Source: Corynebacterium senegalense
GTDB lineage: Bacteria > Actinomycetota > Actinomycetes > Mycobacteriales > Mycobacteriaceae
Assembly (NCBI RefSeq): GCF_900411315.1
Contig: NZ_LS990887.1
Coordinates: forward strand, 248,001 to 312,000
DNA: 64,000 nucleotides
Direction: 5' to 3'
Positions 40,466-59,545 of this stretch are shown in pieces. Every line of letters begins with the position of its first letter. Position 1 is the first letter of the stretch. A model generated the notes under the pieces. That model did no database searches. It worked only from the letters and a program-made list of their open reading frames with translations, and had not been told where the DNA came from. The position numbers were made by a program, and so were the translations under genes.

Positions 40466-41292
40466 CAGTTCTGGGGTCCTTCCTCGACAGCTCGGTGAAC
40501 AAGGGCGCGGAGGGTGTCGTCGTCAAGCGTGCTGGCGCCGGAATCCTTGACGAGCCATAGGAAGTATTCTACGTTGCCGCTCGGCCCGGGAAGCGGGGAC
40601 GCCACAACATCTCGCAGGCTCAGCCCGAGGCTCTGCGCGAACTGCGCCACCTCACAGGTGACCTCCGCCCGCATCTCCGGCGAGCGCACGACTCCCCCGC
40701 TGCCGAGCCTCTCCTTGCCCACCTCGAACTGCGGCTTGACCATGGGGAGCAGGTCCGCGCCCTCGCTCAGGCACTCCGCGATGGCGGGCAGGACCAGCTT
40801 CAGGGAGATGAAGGACAGGTCGCCCACCATGAGGTCGGCGGGCCCGCCCATCGCCTCGGGTGTCAGGGTGCGGATGTTGGTGCGGTCGAGGACTCGCACG
40901 CGCGGGTCGTTCTGCAGCCGCCACACGAGTTGCCCGTAGCCGACGTCGACGGCCACGACCACCGCGGCGCCCCGCGACAGCAGCACGTCGGTGAAACCGC
41001 CGGTCGAGGCACCAGCGTCGAGCGCACGGCGCTTATCGACGACCAACCCGCCCGCCTCGAACGCCTCCAGCGCGCCGAGCAGCTTGTGCGCGCCCCGGGA
41101 CGCCCAGTTGTCCGCCTCGTCGACCGAGACCCGGATGGAGACGTCCGGCTCGACGACCGTTGCCGGCTTCGTGGCGACGAAGCCCCCGACCTCGACGCGG
41201 CCCTGCTTGATCCAGGTCTGCGCCTGCTCCCTCGAGCGCGCGATCTTGCGGCGCACGAGCTCGGAATCGAGCCTGCGGCGTCCTGGTGCCAT
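40465..41292 (-). CDS. tlyA: TlyA-family rRNA 2'-O-methyltransferase
   Basis: 275 residues. N-terminal S4 domain (RRRLDSELVRRKIARSREQA) plus FtsJ-like Rossmann domain with DAGASTGGFTDVLLSRGA; VAVDVGYGQL and MVGDLSFISL follow. The mycobacterial relative methylates 16S C1409 and 23S C1920 and its loss gives capreomycin resistance; corynebacterial members may do only part of this. ATG 41292 follows GGAGAGGGG. First gene of the tlyA-nadK-recN unit. Confidence 0.92.
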   Translation of the reverse strand: MAPGRRRLDSELVRRKIARSREQAQTWIKQGRVEVGGFVATKPATVVEPDVSIRVSVDEADNWASRGAHKLLGALEAFEAGGLVVDKRRALDAGASTGGFTDVLLSRGAAVVVAVDVGYGQLVWRLQNDPRVRVLDRTNIRTLTPEAMGGPADLMVGDLSFISLKLVLPAIAECLSEGADLLPMVKPQFEVGKERLGSGGVVRSPEMRAEVTCEVAQFAQSLGLSLRDVVASPLPGPSGNVEYFLWLVKDSGASTLDDDTLRALVHRAVEEGPQN

Positions 41293-41333
41293 CCGCCCCT
41301 CTCCTTCCCTCGGTGGTTGTCGGTGATTCCGCG

Positions 41334-41510
41334 TCAGCGGTCCTGCAGCGCGTCGTTAAGCAGATCGTGCGCCCGGTTGAGCTGCTCCAGCTCCTCGCGC
41401 AGCGTTGGCTCCTCGGTGCCGAGCGTCTCCTCGACGCGGCGGCTCAGCTCCTCCGGGCTCACCCGCGGCGCGCGCGGGTCGTGCGGTACGGGTACGGACA
41501 CGGTGCTCAC
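41334..41510 (-). CDS. Small conserved acidic protein
   Basis: 58 residues: VSTVSVPVPHDPRAPRVSPE, then a helical acidic part (ELEQLNRAHDLLNDALQDR) likely to form a coiled coil. Starts at GTG 41510, overlapping the HAD gene stop (GTGA). It occupies the place of a small conserved gene (Rv1693-like) between the HAD and tlyA genes in actinobacteria. Function unknown. Confidence 0.75.
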   Translation of the reverse strand: MSTVSVPVPHDPRAPRVSPEELSRRVEETLGTEEPTLREELEQLNRAHDLLNDALQDR

Positions 41511-42490
41511 CACCACTGGGCGCAGGCCCGTTCGGCGGCCTCCGAATCGGGTCGCACGAGCTCCGGCGGCGACGGCATGTGCCACGCCACCTGCAGTGCG
41601 GTGCGCAGGGCCTGCTCGGCTGTCGCGTCCGCGTTGCCTCGGCCGAGCATGATGTCGTCCCCGTCGACCCGCGCGGTGAACCCGCCCTGCGGGCCCACCT
41701 TCAGCTCGTTCTGGTCCTGGCGCAGCGCGGACAGGTCAGCGCCGATGTAGGTCGGGCGCTGCTCCTTCGGGGCCTCGAAAAGCGCGAGAGGGCCTGAGAC
41801 GCCAGTGAGCACGTGGAGCGACGGAATCCCGGCGGCCACCGCGCCGGCGAGGTCGGTGTCGAGTCGGTCGCCGACCGCCAGCGGACGGGCGGCGCCGACA
41901 CGTCGGGCAGCCTGGATGAACATCGCCGGCTCCGGCTTGCCCGCGGAGCGCGGGACGACGCCCGTCGCGGAAGTCACAGCAGCGACCATCGAACCGTTGC
42001 CCACCATGAGCCCGCGCTCCGTGGGCAGAGAGGTGTCGAGGTTCGACGCGAGGTAAACCGCCCCGTCCGCCACGGCCAGCGCGGCCTCGGACAGCTCGCG
42101 CCACCCCGTCTCCGGGTTGTGGCCGTGCAGAACAGCCTTGGGGGCGGCCGCTGCGCTGTCCACCACCTCGTAACCCGCATCCTCGGCGAGCGCCCGGAAG
42201 GACGCGGAGCCCAGGACGAGGATCTTGTCCCCGGGCTCAAGGTGCTCCCGCGACATCTCAATGGCGGCCTGGGCGGAGGTGAGGACGTCGTCAGGCGATG
42301 CCCCGATACCCATCCCCTGCAGAAGCTCCGCCACGGTCTCGGGTGCGCGGTAGGCGTTGTTGGTGATGTAAACAACCGGAACGTTCGCCGCACCGATGGC
42401 CTCCACGGCGTTGGGCAGCGCCCTGCCGCCCTCCCAGACGGTGCCGTCGAGGTCCAGAAGAAGTGCGTCGAAGGAGTCGATGAGAGCCAC
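41507..42490 (-). CDS. HAD-IIA family phosphatase (NagD/4-nitrophenylphosphatase-like)
   Basis: 327 residues. Motif I is LLLDLDGTVWEGG, motif II YITNNAYR, and the Mg2+ motif GDRLDTDLAGA. The C2 cap lies between. After about residue 260 there is an extra C-terminal region (QNELKVGPQGGFTARVDGD) absent from simple NagD proteins. Natural substrate unknown; sugar phosphates or nucleotides are typical. GTG 42490 is eight bases after the TPR gene stop. Confidence 0.88.
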   Translation of the reverse strand: MALIDSFDALLLDLDGTVWEGGRALPNAVEAIGAANVPVVYITNNAYRAPETVAELLQGMGIGASPDDVLTSAQAAIEMSREHLEPGDKILVLGSASFRALAEDAGYEVVDSAAAAPKAVLHGHNPETGWRELSEAALAVADGAVYLASNLDTSLPTERGLMVGNGSMVAAVTSATGVVPRSAGKPEPAMFIQAARRVGAARPLAVGDRLDTDLAGAVAAGIPSLHVLTGVSGPLALFEAPKEQRPTYIGADLSALRQDQNELKVGPQGGFTARVDGDDIMLGRGNADATAEQALRTALQVAWHMPSPPELVRPDSEAAERACAQWW

Positions 42491-42497
42491 AGGCGCC

Positions 42498-43376
42498 CTA
42501 CCCCAGCTCCGCGGCACGCTCAGCGGCATCGGTGGACCCGTCGGAATCGATGGCAGCCGCATGCTCGAACCAGGCCCGGGCCTCGTCCCCTTGTTTGAGG
42601 GCAAGGAGCGCCTCCGCGTAGGCGTACGACAGACGAGCCTGCTCCGAGCCCTGCGAGTCGAGGGAGGGCTGCATCCGTTCCAAGGTGGCGAGGGCGGCCT
42701 CATGCTGTCCGAGGTCGTGCCGCGCACCGGCGAGAACGATGGCCAGCTCGATCTTGCCGGCTTCGTCGAGCTCGCGCGCCTCCGGCCCGCGACCGATCTC
42801 AAGAGCCTTCTCGGGCCTGCCTAGGCCGCGCTCGGCGTCGGCCATGACCGCGAGCAGGCCGGGGCCACCCGACATGCGGCGCGCGGCGCGCAGCTCGGAG
42901 AGGGCCTCGCGCCATTCGCCGGCGTGGTAGGCCACGATGCCGTTCGTCTCGCGGACCACTCCAACGCGGCCCGCCCGGTTCTTCGCGGCTCGGGCATGCC
43001 GCAGCGCGAGCTGCGCGTCATCCTCCAGGAGCGACCCCGCCATGATCATGTGCTTGGCGACGCGGTCAGCGTTGTCCTTCGACAGCACGCGAAGATCCTG
43101 CAGAACCGAAGGGTCGAGCTCGTTGACGTCGATCTCGGGCGGCAGGTCCGGCTCGGAGAGGCGCTGGGCCATCCGGTCCTCCCGGTACCCGTGACGCTGC
43201 GGGTTGGAGCGCTTGTGCTTGTAGCCGCCGTCCTCGCGCCGCGAGCCGTCGTCGCCGCGGCGGCGCGGCTTGTGGTCGCCCTTGCGCTCCCCCTGGCGCT
43301 CCCTGTTGCCCGAAGGGCGGCGCTTACCGCCGCGGGGGCGGTCGTCCCGGTGACGAGAGTTCGACTCTTCGGACAT
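42498..43376 (-). CDS. TPR-like protein with basic disordered N-terminus
   Basis: 292 residues. The first 65 or so are Arg/Lys/Gly/Asp rich and low complexity (RRPSGNRERQGERKGDHKPR), likely to bind RNA or acidic partners. The rest is helical with tetratricopeptide-like repeats (ALRHARAAKNRAGRVGVVRE, then YHAGEWREALSELRAARRM and YAYAEALLALKQGDEARAW). Corresponds by position to M. tuberculosis Rv1691. A TATACT -10 box (43409-43404) and AAAGGG precede the ATG. Confidence 0.82.
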   Translation of the reverse strand: MSEESNSRHRDDRPRGGKRRPSGNRERQGERKGDHKPRRRGDDGSRREDGGYKHKRSNPQRHGYREDRMAQRLSEPDLPPEIDVNELDPSVLQDLRVLSKDNADRVAKHMIMAGSLLEDDAQLALRHARAAKNRAGRVGVVRETNGIVAYHAGEWREALSELRAARRMSGGPGLLAVMADAERGLGRPEKALEIGRGPEARELDEAGKIELAIVLAGARHDLGQHEAALATLERMQPSLDSQGSEQARLSYAYAEALLALKQGDEARAWFEHAAAIDSDGSTDAAERAAELG

Positions 43377-43403
43377 AAAAACCCTTTCTGTAAAGACTCA
43401 CCC

Positions 43404-43409
43404 AGTATA
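43404..43409 (-). promoter_or_regulatory. Promoter -10 box of the TPR-HAD-tlyA run
   Basis: TATACT on the minus strand, about 28 bases upstream of the TPR gene ATG, located between that gene and the rRNA operon terminator. Confidence 0.55.
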
Positions 43410-43442
43410 GGCGCGCTCGCGACGAGCCTGCGGGTGGGTGGG

Positions 43443-43511
43443 CATAAAAGTGAGCGTGGCCCGCAGTGCAGCCCCTCATGACAGGGGCGCGTGGGTTGCG
43501 GGCCACGCTCA
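43443..43511 (-). terminator. rRNA operon terminator with nested hairpin
   Basis: A perfect 15-bp stem (TGAGCGTGGCCCGCA at 43451-43465 with its complement at 43497-43511) encloses a smaller hairpin (GCCCCT/AGGGGC). On the minus strand it is followed by CTTTTATG. It lies immediately after the 5S gene. Confidence 0.9.
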
Positions 43512-43527
43512 TATTGTGAAGTTGTTG

Positions 43528-43645
43528 GGTCGGCGGTAACTTACTCTCCCACTCCCTCCCGGGGGCAGTACCATCAGCGCGGGCGGGCTTAGCTTCCGGG
43601 TTCGGAATGGGTCCGGGCGTTTCCCCGCCGCCATCAACCACCGAC
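43528..43645 (-). rRNA. 5S ribosomal RNA
   Basis: About 118 nt. The terminal helix GTCGGTGG with CCGCCGAC, the conserved CCCATTCCGAACCCGGAAG segment and GATGGTACTGC are all present on the minus strand. Ends are inferred from the terminal helix. Confidence 0.93.
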
Positions 43646-43722
43646 ACACTTGTTGGGTTGATCATGTTGGGTTCATGTTCAATTATTGTTCTGGCCTCCA
43701 CACACGCACTGGTTGGTGGTGT

Positions 43723-43754
43723 GGTGTGTCAGATACTGCATAGTGGACGCGGGC
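43723..43754 (-). repeat. 3' arm of the 23S rRNA processing stem
   Basis: This segment of the 23S-5S spacer is complementary, with a few mismatches, to 46897-46928 upstream of the 23S gene; the core ATAGTGGACGCG is exact. The two would form a helix of about 32 bp bracketing the 23S precursor. Confidence 0.75.
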
Positions 43755-43771
43755 ACGATTCTTGGTGCTCA

Positions 43772-48742
<4,971 letters not shown>

Positions 48743-49068
48743 GCTTCAGAAGAAACAGGCCGTGAAAAGCCCAAAACCCAACCAAAACAAACCACCACAC
48801 CCAACACCCACCAAAAAGCAGGCACCAAGCGCGCTGGCAATCCACAAAATTACCGGCCACCCCTCCCCACCCTGACGAGGGAAAAAACAGGGAAAGGCAA
48901 CCACAAAAAAGTATCTGTCACAAACGCGAATCAATCACGCACCATGCAAACACCAACAAAGCCGCGCCCCATCAAATGGTTCAGGCACAACCCACCGGCA
49001 CACACCCACCACCACAAAAGCAGCAGCAAGCACACACAGCACACAACCAACCCACAAACAAAAAAGTA

Positions 49069-49095
49069 CATTGGCACACTATCGAGTTCTCACAC
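49069..49095 (-). promoter_or_regulatory. boxA-like antitermination/processing motif in the 16S leader
   Basis: On the transcript it reads GTGTGAGAACTCGATAGTG then TGCCAATG. The GTGTGAGAACT-N2-ATAGTG core is repeated before the 23S gene, as expected for rRNA antitermination or processing signals. Confidence 0.6.
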
Positions 49096-49154
49096 AACAC
49101 ACGCACACCCAACACAACCCAGCAAAAACCAGGCCAGTCAAGCAGCAAGAGATG

Positions 49155-49183
49155 AATCTACACAACCAGTAACCAAAAGTCAA
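49155..49183 (-). promoter_or_regulatory. rRNA operon promoter
   Basis: -35 TTGACT (49183-49178), a 17-base spacer and -10 TAGATT (49160-49155) on the minus strand: the closest match to the sigma-70-type consensus that I found in the window. Confidence 0.8.
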
Positions 49184-49336
49184 AATCGAAGTAAACAACA
49201 ACCCCGACAACCCTCGGAAACCACCGTTATGCACTTAAAACATCCCACTCACCCCAACCGAACCAACCCGGCCGCGGCGACGAGGAGAAACATTAACCCC
49301 AACCCACCAACAACACAAACCCGCAGGTAGACATGC

Positions 49337-49366
49337 AAAAAGGGCAAGCTTTTCTCGGGCTTGCCC
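49337..49366 (-). terminator. tyrS terminator
   Basis: GGGCAAGC (49342-49349) pairs with GCTTGCCC (49359-49366); on the minus strand TTTTT follows. It isolates tyrS from the rRNA promoter region. Confidence 0.85.
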
Positions 49367-49392
49367 CTCACATCGCGGCGCTAAGTGGCCCC

Positions 49393-50658
49393 CTAGGAAA
49401 CCTCGACCCCAGCGAAGTTCTTCTTGCCGCGGCGCAGGACGATCCACTTCCCGTGCAGCAGGTCTTCGGGTCCGGGAACCCACTCGTCGGATTCGACGCG
49501 GGCGTTGTTCGCGTAGACACCGCCCTCCTTGATGGAGCGCCGGGCGGCGCCGCGGGAGTCGGCCAGGCCTGTCCCGACCAGGAAGTCCACGATGGTCTCG
49601 CCGGCTGCGGCGGAGTGCACCGAGGTCTCCCGCACGGCCGAGGCCAGGGTGGCTTCGTCGAGAGCCGTGAGCTCCGCGCGCCCGAACAGCGCCTGCGATG
49701 CCAGCTCAACGGCGGCGGTGGCCTCGGGGCCGTGGACGAGGTTGGTCATCTCCTGGGCCAGGCGCTTCTGCGCCTCGCGCTTGAAGGGGCGCTCCTCCAC
49801 CTCGACGGCGAGGGCGTCGAGCTCCTCATGGTCGAGGAAGGTGAACCAGCGCAGGTAGCGGATGACGTCTGCGTCGGCGGTGTTCACGAAGTACTGGTAC
49901 CAGGTGTAGGCGCTGGTCATCTCCGGATCGAGCCAGAGGGAACCGCCGCCGGTGGACTTGCCGAACTTGCGGCCCTCCGAGTCCGTCACGAGGGGCACGG
50001 TGAGCGCGTGGACCTGCTCGCCGTCCATACGCCGGTTCAGGTCGACGCCGGCGACGAGGTTGCCCCACTGGTCGCCGCCACCGACCTGCAACACGCAGTC
50101 GTGGTTGCGGCGCAGCTGGACGAAGTCGTTCGCCTGCAGCAGCATGTAGGAGAACTCGGTGTAGGAGATGCCGTCGTTGTCCAGCCGGCGCTTGACGGTC
50201 TCGCGTCCCAGCATGGTGGACAGCGAGAAGTGCTTGCCCACGTCGCGCAAGAAGTCGATCACCGTCCAGTCCTTGATCCAGTCGTTGTTGTTGACCAGAA
50301 GGGCACCGTTCGGACCGTCGAAGTCGACGAAGCGGGACAGCTGCCCGGAGATGCGCTGGGCCCAGTCGGCTACCGTGTCGGAGGAGTTCATCGAGCGCTC
50401 CCCCACGTCGCGCGGGTCACCGATCATGCCCGTCGCGCCGCCGGCGAGCACGATGGGGCGGTGCCCGGCGAGCTGGAAGCGACGCAGCATGAGCAGCGGC
50501 ACGAGGTGGCCGGCGTGCAGCGAGGGGCCGGTCGGGTCGAAGCCACAGTACAGGGAGATCGGGGAGGCGGTCGCCTCGCGGAGGCTGTCGAGGTCGGTCG
50601 ACTGGTTGATCAGTCCGCGCCACTCGAGCTCGTCGATGATGGTGTTCTCGGTAGACAT
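49393..50658 (-). CDS. tyrS: Tyrosyl-tRNA synthetase
   Basis: 420 residues, TyrRS type 1. Class I signatures: HIGH equivalent [11 protein letters not shown] and KMSKS equivalent [20 protein letters not shown] and the tyrosine-binding [13 protein letters not shown] [10 protein letters not shown] are conserved, and an S4 RNA-binding domain ([18 protein letters not shown]) ends the chain. No leader of T-box size exists: the upstream Trm112-like gene ends 9 bases before the start. Confidence 0.96.
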   Translation of the reverse strand: MSTENTIIDELEWRGLINQSTDLDSLREATASPISLYCGFDPTGPSLHAGHLVPLLMLRRFQLAGHRPIVLAGGATGMIGDPRDVGERSMNSSDTVADWAQRISGQLSRFVDFDGPNGALLVNNNDWIKDWTVIDFLRDVGKHFSLSTMLGRETVKRRLDNDGISYTEFSYMLLQANDFVQLRRNHDCVLQVGGGDQWGNLVAGVDLNRRMDGEQVHALTVPLVTDSEGRKFGKSTGGGSLWLDPEMTSAYTWYQYFVNTADADVIRYLRWFTFLDHEELDALAVEVEERPFKREAQKRLAQEMTNLVHGPEATAAVELASQALFGRAELTALDEATLASAVRETSVHSAAAGETIVDFLVGTGLADSRGAARRSIKEGGVYANNARVESDEWVPGPEDLLHGKWIVLRRGKKNFAGVEVS

Positions 50659-50667
50659 GAAAGCTTT

Positions 50668-50853
50668 CTATGGGTGGGGTTCGCCCGGGTAGGGCTGGGC
50701 TTCATCGATGAGGAGCACCGGGATGTCGTCCTCGATGCGGTACGCGAGGCCCAGGCGGGGGTTGACGAGGAGCTGCTGATCCTCCAGATAGGTCAGCGCA
50801 CCCTTGTCCTTGGGGCACGCCAACACCTGGAGCAGCTGCGGATCAAGACTCAT
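50668..50853 (-). CDS. Trm112-family small protein
   Basis: 61 residues: MSLDPQLLQVLACPKDKGAL, then LVNPRLGLAYRIEDDIPVLLIDEA. This matches the bacterial Trm112/YcaR-like family, but only the first Cys of the usual zinc-binding CPxC motif remains (ACPKDK), so metal binding is doubtful. ATG 50853 is chosen; the open frame extends upstream to 50910 over the argH end. It may be cotranscribed with tyrS. Confidence 0.85.
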   Translation of the reverse strand: MSLDPQLLQVLACPKDKGALTYLEDQQLLVNPRLGLAYRIEDDIPVLLIDEAQPYPGEPHP

Positions 50854-50885
50854 GGCGACCATCCTAGTGGGTGGCCGCCGCCGGT

Positions 50886-52316
<1,431 letters not shown>

Positions 52317-53519
52317 TTACTTGCCGGCCTCGCGGTCGCGCTTGTTGGCAATCTGCGACGACAGGCCGTGCAGGCGCACGAAGCCCTTGGCCAGGGTCTG
52401 GTCGAAGGTGTCGCCGGTGTCGTAGGTGGCCAGGTTGAAGTCGTACAGCGAGTGGTTGGAGCGGCGGCCGTTGACCACAGCGCGGCCCGCGTGCAGCACG
52501 AGGCGGATGTCGCCGGTGACGTGCTCCTGGGTGGACTCGATGAAGGCGTCCAGGGAGCGCTTCAGCGGGCCGAACCAGAGGCCGTCGTAGACCTCCTCGG
52601 ACCAGCGGGCGTCGATAAGCCGCTTGTAGCGGGCGAGCTCGCGCTCAACGGTGACGTCCTCGAGGGCCTTGTGCGCGGTGATGAGCGTGATCGCGCCCGG
52701 GGCCTCGTAGACCTCGCGGGACTTGATGCCCACGAGGCGGTCCTCGACCATGTCGAGGCGGCCGATGCCCTGCGCGCCGGCGCGGCGGTTGAGCTCCTCG
52801 ATGGCCTCCAGCACGGTGACCTGGCGGCCGTCGATCGCGACGGGCTTGCCGGCTTCGAAGGAGATGATGACCTCGTCCGGGGCGTTGCCCATGGCCGGGT
52901 CCTCGGTGTAGGCGTAGAGGTCCTTTGTCGGCGGGTTCCACAGCTCCTCCAGGAAGCCGGTCTCGACGGCGCGGCCCCACACGTTCTGGTCGATGGAGAA
53001 GGGCGAGGCGGCGGACTGCTCGATGGGCAAGTTCTTGCCCTCCGCGTAGGCGATGGCCTTGTCGCGGGTCCAGGCGTAGTCGCGCGCCGGCGCGACGATC
53101 TCCAGGTCCGGGTCCTGGTTGAGGAAGCCGACCTCGAAGCGGACCTGGTCGTTGCCCTTGCCGGTGCAGCCGTGGGCGACGTGGGTGCCGCCGTGCTCCT
53201 GCGCCGCCTTGACCAGGTGCTTGACAATCAGCGGGCGGGAGATCGCCGAAACGAGCGGGTACTCGCCCTGGTAGAGCGCGTTGGCCTTGATCGCCGGCAG
53301 GCAGTACTCCTCGGCGAACTCGTCCTTCGCGTCGATGACGATGGACCCCGCCGCGCCGCAGTCGAGGGCGCGCTGGCGGACCGACTCCATGTCCTCGCCG
53401 CCCTGGCCGAGGTCGAGGGCCACGGCGACGACGTCACCTTCGAGCATTTCGCCCAGGTACGGGATGGCCACGGAGGTGTCGAGGCCGCCGGAGTATGCGA
53501 GGACTACGCGGTTGGTCAT
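52317..53519 (-). CDS. argG: Argininosuccinate synthase
   Basis: 400 residues; joins citrulline and aspartate with ATP. The PP-motif AYSGGLDTS is at the N-terminus; [14 protein letters not shown] and YAYTEDPA follow. ATG 53519 has AAAGGAG upstream. The 116-base gap to argR holds a G+C-rich inverted repeat (CCCCGACGTGTCGGGG, about 53615-53630) that could attenuate or terminate read-through, so argGH may also have its own promoter. Confidence 0.95.
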   Translation of the reverse strand: MTNRVVLAYSGGLDTSVAIPYLGEMLEGDVVAVALDLGQGGEDMESVRQRALDCGAAGSIVIDAKDEFAEEYCLPAIKANALYQGEYPLVSAISRPLIVKHLVKAAQEHGGTHVAHGCTGKGNDQVRFEVGFLNQDPDLEIVAPARDYAWTRDKAIAYAEGKNLPIEQSAASPFSIDQNVWGRAVETGFLEELWNPPTKDLYAYTEDPAMGNAPDEVIISFEAGKPVAIDGRQVTVLEAIEELNRRAGAQGIGRLDMVEDRLVGIKSREVYEAPGAITLITAHKALEDVTVERELARYKRLIDARWSEEVYDGLWFGPLKRSLDAFIESTQEHVTGDIRLVLHAGRAVVNGRRSNHSLYDFNLATYDTGDTFDQTLAKGFVRLHGLSSQIANKRDREAGK

Positions 53520-53635
53520 GGAAAAGACTCCTTTACTGCGGGCGGCCGCAGCGGACCGCCCGAAAACGGGTGAGTTCAAGGCTTATAAGTGACAATACCG
53601 GCCCTCCCCGACACGTCGGGGCCGGGCCCGGGGCT

Positions 53636-54138
53636 TTAGGCGTCGGGTTCGCCCGGCGTGGAACCGCTGAGGAGAACCTCCGCCAGCTCCTTGCCGGAGA
53701 GGGGGTCGCGGGCGAGGACGAAGATCGTGTCGTCGCCCGCGATGCACCCGACGACCTGCTCCAGCCCCACACGGTCGATGTAGCTGGCCAGGTACTGGGC
53801 CGCACCCGGCGGGGTGCGCAGTACCGCGGTCGAACCGGAGTGATCCGCGGAGACAACGAGCTCGTCGAGCATGCGCCGCAGCTTCTCCCGCGGGCCCGAC
53901 TGGCCGTGGCCGAGGGACTCGGCGGTGGTGTTGACGGTGTAGAAGGAGCGGCCTCCGCCCGCCGGGCGGACCTTCTTGGCGCCGAGCTCGTCCAGGTCGC
54001 GCGAGAGCGTCGCCTGGGTGATGTCGATGCCGTCGGCAAGCAGGAGCTCGGAGAGCTGGACCTGGGAGTAGACGCGGGTCGCGCCCAGGATCTCCAGGAT
54101 GCGGGCCTGTCGCGCCGTGCGCGAGACGGGTTGGGCCA

Positions 54139-54139
<1 letters not shown>
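53636..54139 (-). CDS. argR: Arginine repressor
   Basis: 167 residues. N-terminal winged helix ([24 protein letters not shown], then [18 protein letters not shown]) and C-terminal hexamerisation and arginine-binding domain ([20 protein letters not shown]). It should repress the arg genes in response to arginine; two candidate operator repeats lie before argC. ATG overlaps the argF stop (TAATG). Confidence 0.94.
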
Positions 54140-56290
<2,151 letters not shown>

Positions 56291-56294
<4 letters not shown>

Positions 56295-57223
56295 GCCTGG
56301 TCATCCTTCCGAAAGACGGTTCCCTCTGGGTAGTTGGCGGCATCGTAGGCGTCGGGAAGCACCATCGTGCCGATGCCGCCCATGGTGAGGAGCTCGAGCA
56401 GGACGGAGTGCGCAATGCGCCCGTCGATGACGTGTGCGGCCCTGACTCCCCCGCGCACGGCGGTGAGGCAGGCCTCCATCTTTGGGATCATGCCCGAGTC
56501 GAGGCTGGGCATCATCCGCTCCAGCTCCCCCACCTGGATCTTGGACAGCAGTGAGTCCTTGTTGGGCCAGTCCGTGTACAGGCCCTCGACGTTGGTGAGC
56601 ACGACGAGGCGCTCCGCGCCGATCGCGGCGGCCAGAGCGCCGGCAGCCTCGTCCGCGTTAATGTTGTAGACCTCCCCGTCGTCGCCGGGGGCGATCCCGG
56701 ACACCACGGGGATGCGGCCGGCCTGGATGATGTCCATCACGGCGGACGGATTGACGTCGACGATCGTTCCGACCAGCCCGATGTCGCGCTGCTCGCCGTC
56801 CACCTCGACGGTGCGCCGCACCGCGTGGAACAGGCCCGCGTCCTCGCCGGAGGTGCCCACCGCGTAGGGCCCGTGGGAGTTGATCTTGCCCAGCAGGTCG
56901 CGCCCCACCTGGCCGAAGAGCACCATGCGCACCACGTCGAGGATCTCCGGGGTGGTCACGCGGAACCCGCCGACGAACTCCCCGCCCTCGAGGCCGAGCC
57001 GCGAGAGCATCGCGGAGATCTGGGGACCGCCGCCGTGGACGACCACCGGCTTCGCGCCGACGGTGCGCAAAAACACCATGTCGGCGGCGAAGGCGGCCTT
57101 GAGCGATTCGTCGATCATGGCGTTGCCGCCGTACTTCACCACCACGATCTTGTCGCGGTAGTGCTGCAGCCACGGCAGCGCCTCGGCCAGCACGTTGGCG
57201 CGCGTTTCATTGTTGAGGTTCAC
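56291..57223 (-). CDS. argB: Acetylglutamate kinase
   Basis: 310 residues; phosphorylates N-acetylglutamate and in corynebacteria is the arginine feedback-inhibited step. [12 protein letters not shown] and [17 protein letters not shown] at the N-terminus, [13 protein letters not shown] and the MGGIGTMV end are conserved. The N-terminal helix ([18 protein letters not shown]) is typical of arginine-sensitive enzymes. GTG 57223 has GAGGAG at ideal distance, so the upstream open frame to 57259 is not used. Confidence 0.95.
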
Positions 57224-57259
57224 GGTTGTCTCCTCCCTCGGTGTCCGGGCCCACAGCAC

Positions 57260-58414
57260 CTAGCTGCTGTAGGCGGAGTTGATCTCCACGTAGTCGTGGG
57301 ACAGGTCGGTGGTGCGCACGGTGGCGCGCCCCAGCCCGCCGGTGCCGAGGTCGACGACCACGTCGATGTCGGTGCCGGACAGGTCCACGTCGCGCGCGCC
57401 CGGGGCCCCGGTGGAGTCGACGCAGACGGGGTGGCCGTTGAAGCTGACGGAGATCTTCTCCGGGTCCATCTCGGCGTCCGCCATGCCGACGGCGGCCAGG
57501 GTGCGCCCCCAGTTCGGGTCGGAGCCGAACATGGCGCACTTGAACAGGTTGTCGCGCCCGATGGTGCGCGCGGCGTTGCGGGCCTGCTCGTCGTTGGCGG
57601 TGCCCTGCACGGTGATGGAGACGCGCTTGGTCACGCCCTCCGCGTCGCCCTGCATCTGCTCCGCCAGGCTGGCGCAGACCGAGAGCACGGCCGCGTCGAG
57701 CTCCTCCTGCGTGGGGGTGCGGCCGCTGGCCCCGCTGGCCAGGGCGATCACGGTGTCGTTGGTCGAGGTGGAGCCGTCGATGTCGAGGGTGTCGAAGGTG
57801 ACGGCGGTCGCCTTCCGCAGGGCCTCGTCGAGCTGGGCCGGGCTTGCCGACGCATCCGTGGTGACGCACACGAGCATCGTCGCCAGGGACGGCGCCATCA
57901 TGCCGACGCCCTTGCCCATCGCCCCGACCGACCATCCGTCTCCGGCTGCGTGGGCCTCCTTGGCCACCGTGTCGGTGGTCATGATCGCCCGCGCGGCCTC
58001 CGCACCGTGGCCGCCGAGGCCCCCGGCGAGCTCGTTTATTCCGCGACGGACCTTGTCCATCGGCAGCATGTCGCCGATCAGCCCGGTGGAGCACACCGCG
58101 ACGTCTGCCGCCGCCAGCCCGAGGGCCGCGGCGACGAGCTCCTGCTCCTCCGCTGCGTCGCGGTCGCCCTGGGCGCCGTTGCAGGCGTTCGCGTTGCCCG
58201 AGTTGAAGACGACGGCCCGTAGCTGCCCGTCCTCGACCGCGCGGCGCGAAACCTTCACCGGCGAGGCGACGACGCGGTTACGGGTGAACACGGCGGCCGC
58301 GGAGAACTCCGGGCCCTCGTTGACCACCAGCGCCATGTCCGGGGTACCGGAGGGCTTGATGCCTGCGGTCGTGGCCGCCGCGCTGAAGCCGGCGGGTGTG
58401 GTGACTCCCGTCAT
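57260..58414 (-). CDS. argJ: Bifunctional ornithine acetyltransferase/N-acetylglutamate synthase
   Basis: 384 residues. It recycles the acetyl group from acetylornithine to glutamate, giving the cyclic pathway. The self-cleaving Thr lies in [24 protein letters not shown] sequence (seen as [18 protein letters not shown], though the actual nucleophile is in the segment [14 protein letters not shown], before the conserved ATML). The end NSAYSS is family-typical. Whether it has both activities or only transfer cannot be told from sequence. Confidence 0.94.
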   Translation of the reverse strand: MTGVTTPAGFSAAATTAGIKPSGTPDMALVVNEGPEFSAAAVFTRNRVVASPVKVSRRAVEDGQLRAVVFNSGNANACNGAQGDRDAAEEQELVAAALGLAAADVAVCSTGLIGDMLPMDKVRRGINELAGGLGGHGAEAARAIMTTDTVAKEAHAAGDGWSVGAMGKGVGMMAPSLATMLVCVTTDASASPAQLDEALRKATAVTFDTLDIDGSTSTNDTVIALASGASGRTPTQEELDAAVLSVCASLAEQMQGDAEGVTKRVSITVQGTANDEQARNAARTIGRDNLFKCAMFGSDPNWGRTLAAVGMADAEMDPEKISVSFNGHPVCVDSTGAPGARDVDLSGTDIDVVVDLGTGGLGRATVRTTDLSHDYVEINSAYSS

Positions 58415-58457
58415 GGGGATCCTCTCCTCGTGTTCTGTGTGGTCGGGCGGTGTCAGG

Positions 58458-59538
<1,081 letters not shown>

Positions 59539-59545
<7 letters not shown>

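Larger units (their letters stand above)
48743..49336 (-). promoter_or_regulatory. Leader and promoter region of the rRNA operon
   Basis: 594 bases with no credible gene; strongly A+C biased on the plus strand. It contains the promoter at 49155-49183 and a boxA-like motif at 49069-49095, so the leader to 16S is roughly 400 nt. Additional promoters may exist further up, for example near 49200-49250, but I see no convincing -35/-10 pair there. Confidence 0.7.

Noticed and set aside
49367..49392. tyrS stop region as a T-box controlled unit
   Set aside because: There is no leader of sufficient length before tyrS or pheS, and no T-box sequence is visible.
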